A stretch of DNA of 64,000 bases from contig CAWKOX010000007.1 in the NCBI GenBank assembly GCA_963851095.1, forward strand, positions 310,001-374,000. Direction: 5' to 3'. Below the pieces are notes generated by a model. The model did no database searches, was not told the DNA's origin, and saw only the letters and a list, made by a program, of their open reading frames with translations. A program made the position numbers and the translations under genes. Below are positions 59,597 through 64,000 of the stretch, piece by piece (position 1 is the first letter of the stretch; every line of letters starts with the position of its first letter). This DNA is from Oleispira sp963851095 (lineage in GTDB: Bacteria; Pseudomonadota; Gammaproteobacteria; Pseudomonadales; Oceanobacteraceae).

Positions 59597-62470
59597 ATGA
59601 TACGTTTTGAAAAACCTGTTTATTCCATTGGCTTGTATCTTACGTTTTTCGTCGCGTATATCGTAGTTGGGTATCTATTATTTAATTACTCGTTCCAATC
59701 CATTATTGTACCCATTTGGATGCCAGCGGGTATTGCACTGGTTGGATGCTATATCTGGTGGTGGCGTTTTGTGCCAGCGGTATTTATTGCCGCGTTTATT
59801 TTTAATTGTTTGATACTTGATATTGATGATTCAAAAGGATTGTTAATAAACCAAACCTTAAGTATTTATCTTATTTCTATGGGTGCAACATTACAGGCGG
59901 TTGTTGGCAGTGCTTTATTAAGGTATTGGTTGGGGCACCCCTTAAAGCAAACTTCCCATCTTAAAAACTTCTATTTCATTGTATTTATCGGAATTATTGT
60001 CAACTTAATATCAGCCAGTATTGGATCGTTCTCATTGAGTGTATTCAGTGCAGCTTATGATATAGGGCACTATTGGACGAATTTCTTTTATTGGTGGCTT
60101 GGGGATTCGTTAGGGACATTATTAATTGCGCCACTGTTGTTTAGTTTTATTGGGTTGGCCTCTTCTGGAGTGGAGATAAGACGTTCGCGACTGTTATTTT
60201 TATCTACCTCTGGATTACTCTTTATAGCCGTATTATTAATAACAGGGATCTTTATTAATATTACGAACAAAAATATTACGGAAACAACACAACGTGAAAT
60301 AACAAGTATAGAAAAGGGGTTCTACGGTGAGCTAAACAATAGTACGGTGCAACTGCATAACCTCGCAAGTTATATACAGAGAACAGAGGATGTAACGCGC
60401 AATAATTTTAATGAAATTGTTTATGAGCTAACCCATAAGTATCCAACCATCGCCGCGATGTCATGGAATCCTGTAATTACTCAAAAAGATAAGATACAAC
60501 ATCAGCGAGAGTTGAATGAAATCTATGGAAAAGAAGTGACAATAAAGGGTAATGCTTTATCAGAAAATGACCCTATTGTTTATGTGCGCTTTATCTCTCC
60601 TGAAGAAAATAATGAAAAGGCGCTTGGGTTTAATGTGTATTCTAACGTAGATAGAAAGAATACGTTAAATAAAGCCAGTAGTAGCTTTCAAGCACAAGTA
60701 ACTCCAATAATTAGTCTTGTGCAATCAACCGTTAGAAAGCCTGCATATTTGATGTTCTTTCCTATCTATAATAGCGAAAAATTACTCAGAGGCTTTGTAA
60801 CAGGCGTATTTTTAGTAGAGGATATGATTGTTAATACGTTAGGTCTGGAAGATTATGATCGATATAACTATGAACTTTATGAGGCAGGTAAAGATCATTG
60901 GTTTTCTTCCAATATCGGCTCTGATACTAGCGGATCTGACAATAAGGGCTTTAGTCAAGGTGCCGCGAATAATCGCAGTGTAAATTCATTAAAAACCAAT
61001 GAGTCAGCCGAAAAAATTGAATTTAATTTTTCTGGAAAAAAGTGGGACTTATATTTACACGTTAATAAACAATATTTATTGCAGCAACAAAATCAATCTT
61101 ATTTACTTTTGTATTTCGTAGAAATTATTACTGTGTCATTTATTATGTTGTTTATTTTAATGATGAACAGTCGGCAGTTAGACTTAAATAAGCAAGTTGC
61201 TGAAAAAACCAAATCATTAAAGTTAGCAATGCATGAGGCAAATTTAGCTAACTCGGCCAAAAGCCGATTTTTAGCCAATATGAGTCACGAAATTCGAACT
61301 CCGATGAATGCTGTCATAGGTTTTTCACAGCTGGCTAGGGAGTCTAATGATTTCGAAACCATTAAGTATTATTTAGAAAATATAGAAATATCATCGGATC
61401 TTTTATTAAATATTGTCAATGATATATTAGATATTTCAAAAGTAGAGGCTGATAAGCTTTTACTTTCACATGAAAATTTTGATATTCATCAGAGTCTTCA
61501 GCGTCTTAACAGTGTGTTCTTAATACAGGCGGAAGGGAAAGGCCTAGAGTGGAAATTAATTAACGATATACCAGATAACCTATATTTTAAAGGGGATCAG
61601 ACTAGGTTTGAGCAGGTAATCGTTAATCTTTGCAGCAACGCGATAAAGTTTACCAAAAATGGCTTTATTCATGTCACTGCTGAAACGAATAAAATTGATA
61701 CTTCTAAATATCAAGTTACGATAAGAGTGCAAGACAGTGGTATTGGTATCAATGATAAGGTTAAGCAAAAACTATTTACTGCTTTCACCCAGGCCGATGA
61801 AAATACATCCCGAGAATTTGGTGGAACAGGTTTAGGATTAGCCTTATCAAAAGAGCTAAGTCGACTAATGGGAGGTGGTATAACCATTGGAGATAACAAA
61901 GGAGGTGGTTCTGAATTTATTTTCACCTGTTGTATCGCATGCGCAGATGAGGGTTATGAACCGCCCGCTAAGGCATTAAGCACCTTGGATTCAAAGGATA
62001 TTAAACTGCCTAGGGTCGCTTCAAATATATCAAAAAATGATAACAACGTTAAAGATCAAATAAATATACGGCCTGAAAGTAAAACTGATAACGATTCATT
62101 ATTGTCTGTGCAGGGGATGCATCTATTAGTCGCAGAGGATAATGAAATAAATCAACTCGTCATCGGGGCTATTTTAACCAATTTAGGTATAACCGTTGAT
62201 ATTGTTGTTAATGGTGAAGAGGCGATCGAAAAGGTACAGCAGAACAGTTACGATGCTATTTTAATGGATTGCCAAATGCCAGTAATGGATGGCTACACTG
62301 CAACAACAGCGATCAGAAAGCTGGCGGGTTTTGAGCATATTCCAATCTTTGCACTGACGGCGGATGCAACAAAAGAAAGTAAAGTCAGAGCGCAAGAGGT
62401 TGGCTTTTCAGACCATTTGTCTAAACCTATTCGGGTTGAAAATTTGGTGAGCGCTTTAAATAAAATTTAA
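59597..62470 (+). CDS. Hybrid sensor histidine kinase with MASE1 and CHASE domains
   Basis: Residues about 1-225 form a polytopic MASE1-type membrane sensor (PIWMPAGIALVGCYIWWWRF), then a CHASE-type periplasmic domain (about 240-410, FNEIVYELTHKYPTIAAMSW). The HisKA phosphoacceptor lies in ANMSHEIRTPMNAVIGFSQL near residue 562. The ATPase domain has QDSGIGINDKVKQKLF and FGGTGLGLALSKELSRLMGG. A receiver domain ends the protein with the phosphoacceptor in AILMDCQMPVMDGY. No response-regulator gene follows. The ATG at 59570 would add nine residues; the one at 59597 is favoured by the hydrophobic start. Confidence 0.93.
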   Translation: MIRFEKPVYSIGLYLTFFVAYIVVGYLLFNYSFQSIIVPIWMPAGIALVGCYIWWWRFVPAVFIAAFIFNCLILDIDDSKGLLINQTLSIYLISMGATLQAVVGSALLRYWLGHPLKQTSHLKNFYFIVFIGIIVNLISASIGSFSLSVFSAAYDIGHYWTNFFYWWLGDSLGTLLIAPLLFSFIGLASSGVEIRRSRLLFLSTSGLLFIAVLLITGIFINITNKNITETTQREITSIEKGFYGELNNSTVQLHNLASYIQRTEDVTRNNFNEIVYELTHKYPTIAAMSWNPVITQKDKIQHQRELNEIYGKEVTIKGNALSENDPIVYVRFISPEENNEKALGFNVYSNVDRKNTLNKASSSFQAQVTPIISLVQSTVRKPAYLMFFPIYNSEKLLRGFVTGVFLVEDMIVNTLGLEDYDRYNYELYEAGKDHWFSSNIGSDTSGSDNKGFSQGAANNRSVNSLKTNESAEKIEFNFSGKKWDLYLHVNKQYLLQQQNQSYLLLYFVEIITVSFIMLFILMMNSRQLDLNKQVAEKTKSLKLAMHEANLANSAKSRFLANMSHEIRTPMNAVIGFSQLARESNDFETIKYYLENIEISSDLLLNIVNDILDISKVEADKLLLSHENFDIHQSLQRLNSVFLIQAEGKGLEWKLINDIPDNLYFKGDQTRFEQVIVNLCSNAIKFTKNGFIHVTAETNKIDTSKYQVTIRVQDSGIGINDKVKQKLFTAFTQADENTSREFGGTGLGLALSKELSRLMGGGITIGDNKGGGSEFIFTCCIACADEGYEPPAKALSTLDSKDIKLPRVASNISKNDNNVKDQINIRPESKTDNDSLLSVQGMHLLVAEDNEINQLVIGAILTNLGITVDIVVNGEEAIEKVQQNSYDAILMDCQMPVMDGYTATTAIRKLAGFEHIPIFALTADATKESKVRAQEVGFSDHLSKPIRVENLVSALNKI

Positions 62471-62527
62471 CGATTTAAAGCGCTTTATGTATCCCTAGTA
62501 TGATTGGCCTTTTAACAGACATTATTC

Positions 62528-64000
62528 CTAAGCAGGCATTTTAGCATCAACATAGCTATTGATGGCCGCTAAAACACTGTTAATCGTTGCGGTCATAATA
62601 TCTTGATGTTGACTAACCCCTACGTATTTTCGGTTATTAATTTTAACTTGAACAAAAGCCATCGCGACCGCATTGGTGCCTTTACTCAACGCAATTTGGT
62701 CAAAATGTTGAACTTGAAAATCAATTCCCAATGTTTTGTGTAAACCATCGCTCAATGCAGAAATAACGCCTTTTCCTTGTCCATGAATGGTTTCCGTTTC
62801 CCCATGGACACTGCCATCACAAATGCTGGCTTGAATCGATTCTTGTTCTCCTTGCTTATGCACCTCGTAGCCTAAGACCTGATATTGCTGCTGGTAATGG
62901 TGGCCAACATGAATAAAGTGCTGCTGAAAAATAGTATAAATAGTTTTATTATCCACTTCGCAGCTGTGTTTCACGCTGTATTCTTGCACTGCTCGGCTTA
63001 ATTCTATTTGCATCCAACGTGGCAAGCTAATACCGAACTCAGATTCCATAATGTAAGCAACACCACCTTTACCCGACTGGCTATTGACGCGGATAACGGA
63101 CTGGTAGTCGCGCCCTAAATCTCTTGGGTCGATCGGCAAATAAGCAACATCCCATTGGCTTTGTTTATTTTGAGCGGCCGCTTCAGTATCGTTGACTTCT
63201 TGAATGGATAAGCACTTTTTAATAGCATCTTGATGGCTGCCAGAAAACGCGGTGTAGACCAATTCACCAAACCACGGATGGCGAGGGTGCGTTTTAATTT
63301 GGGTGCATTCTTCAACTGTAGCAACGACTTCATCAGCAATGGACAAATCTATTTCAGGATCAATCCCTTGGCTGTATAAGTTCATCGCCATAGTGACTAA
63401 ATCCATGTTACCCGTGCGTTCGCCGTTCCCCATTAAGGTGCCTTCAATACGATCAGCACCGGCTAAAATAGCCATTTCAGCAGCGGCGACGGCGCAACCT
63501 CGATCATTGTGTGTATGAATGGAAATAATAATGTTCTCACGCTGCTTCACACCGTTGCAGAACGTTTCAACCTGATCAGCAAAGACATTAGGGCCTGCGC
63601 ATTCTACGGTGGCAGGTAAGTTTATAATGGCTTTATTATCGGCGGTTGGCTGCCACACATCGATTACGGCATTGCATACGTTGATAGCAAAATCGGTTTC
63701 TGTGCTAGAGAAGCTTTCTGGGGAGTATTCAAATGTCCAATGCGTCATTGGAAACTTCTTGGCTTCACTCTTTACTTTTTTAGCGCCTTTAATCGCAATA
63801 TCAATAATACCCTGCTTATCCAAAGCAAATACTTTCTCACGTTGCACAGGAGACGTTGAGTTATAAACATGAACAATGGCTCGTGAAGCCCCCACCAAGG
63901 ATTGATAAGTACGTTCAATTAATTCATCACGCGCTTGAGTCAATACTTGAATCGTAACGTCGTCAGGAATTTGGTTTTCTTCGATTAACCAGCGCACAAA
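62528..64000 (-). CDS. leuA: 2-isopropylmalate synthase, C-terminal part (truncated at window edge)
   Basis: First committed enzyme of leucine biosynthesis; condenses acetyl-CoA with 2-ketoisovalerate. The visible part lacks the N-terminal catalytic start and begins within the TIM barrel (RWLIEENQIPDDVTIQVLTQ). It retains ISIHTHNDRGCAVAAAEMAI with metal-binding histidines and GTLMGNGERTGNMDLVTMAM, plus the regulatory C-terminal domain, which binds leucine in the family. The methionine at 63997 is internal, so the true start lies outside the window. Confidence 0.95.
   Translation of the reverse strand, partial: FVRWLIEENQIPDDVTIQVLTQARDELIERTYQSLVGASRAIVHVYNSTSPVQREKVFALDKQGIIDIAIKGAKKVKSEAKKFPMTHWTFEYSPESFSSTETDFAINVCNAVIDVWQPTADNKAIINLPATVECAGPNVFADQVETFCNGVKQRENIIISIHTHNDRGCAVAAAEMAILAGADRIEGTLMGNGERTGNMDLVTMAMNLYSQGIDPEIDLSIADEVVATVEECTQIKTHPRHPWFGELVYTAFSGSHQDAIKKCLSIQEVNDTEAAAQNKQSQWDVAYLPIDPRDLGRDYQSVIRVNSQSGKGGVAYIMESEFGISLPRWMQIELSRAVQEYSVKHSCEVDNKTIYTIFQQHFIHVGHHYQQQYQVLGYEVHKQGEQESIQASICDGSVHGETETIHGQGKGVISALSDGLHKTLGIDFQVQHFDQIALSKGTNAVAMAFVQVKINNRKYVGVSQHQDIMTATINSVLAAINSYVDAKMPA

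Noticed and set aside
1..64000. Mobile elements, defence islands, CRISPR arrays or prophage
   Set aside because: No transposase, integrase, phage, Cas, restriction or toxin-antitoxin protein was recognised, and the short repeats seen are local and different at each site.

Overview
The window looks like a chromosomal segment of a Gram-negative, moderately AT-rich marine gammaproteobacterium. The evidence is a heterotrophic oceanospirillalean-type gene set: FadE, NhaD, a three-gene TRAP operon, AmpG, GroESL, FeoAB, TonB-dependent receptors, and Oceanospirillales-like cobalamin salvage. Genus level (for example Oleispira or Bermanella relatives) is only an inference from gene content. No tRNA, rRNA, IS element, prophage or CRISPR array was recognised. 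Nearly all of the sequence is ordinary dense core genome.

Layout. 1-8.2 kb is a late-stage cobalamin cluster: cobU, cobT, cobC (phosphatase) and cobS on the plus strand, cobQ on the minus strand, then cbiB, cobD and btuF on the plus strand. It covers cobyric acid amidation, aminopropanol attachment, nucleotide-loop assembly and a periplasmic B12-binding protein; no corrin-ring genes are visible. 8.4-15 kb holds aceE-aceF (pyruvate dehydrogenase E1 and E2; no lpd in view) and a chemoreceptor. 15-19.2 kb is a second B12 locus on the minus strand: a cobalamin riboswitch, a BtuB-like receptor, a probable beta-propeller outer-membrane lipoprotein and a PduO-type adenosyltransferase. With the first cluster it forms a complete capture-adenosylate-assemble route. 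19.3-26.3 kb holds an orphan sensor kinase, panE, yajQ, ampG, an alkyltransferase-like (ATL) gene, an SDR and fxsA with a probable C-terminal frameshift.

26.4-33.7 kb holds groES-groEL, a large MalT/LuxR-type ATPase regulator, a degenerate receiver-domain protein and a LysR regulator. 33.9-36.4 kb pairs another TonB-dependent receptor with a short CbiX/SirB-type chelatase. 36.9-41.7 kb has an unknown small protein and a three-gene TRAP transporter (T-component lipoprotein, solute-binding protein, large permease). 42-50.2 kb holds nhaD, a single-domain asparaginase-like gene, an ABC exporter, cinA and fadE. 50.9-64 kb has an exported glutaminase, feoAB, a DUF6172 protein, an acyl-CoA ligase, a DUF938 methyltransferase, an esterase, a conserved unknown, a MASE1/CHASE hybrid kinase and the 3' part of leuA.

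Two things stand out. First, the riboswitch-led BtuB / propeller lipoprotein / PduO operon suggests a gammaproteobacterial counterpart of the Bacteroides BtuG surface capture lipoprotein. Second, short imperfect tandem duplications (units about 12-34 bp, often 15 bp) recur in intergenic spaces, just after stop codons and, in frame, inside non-conserved protein segments (AceF linker, PanE, FeoB).
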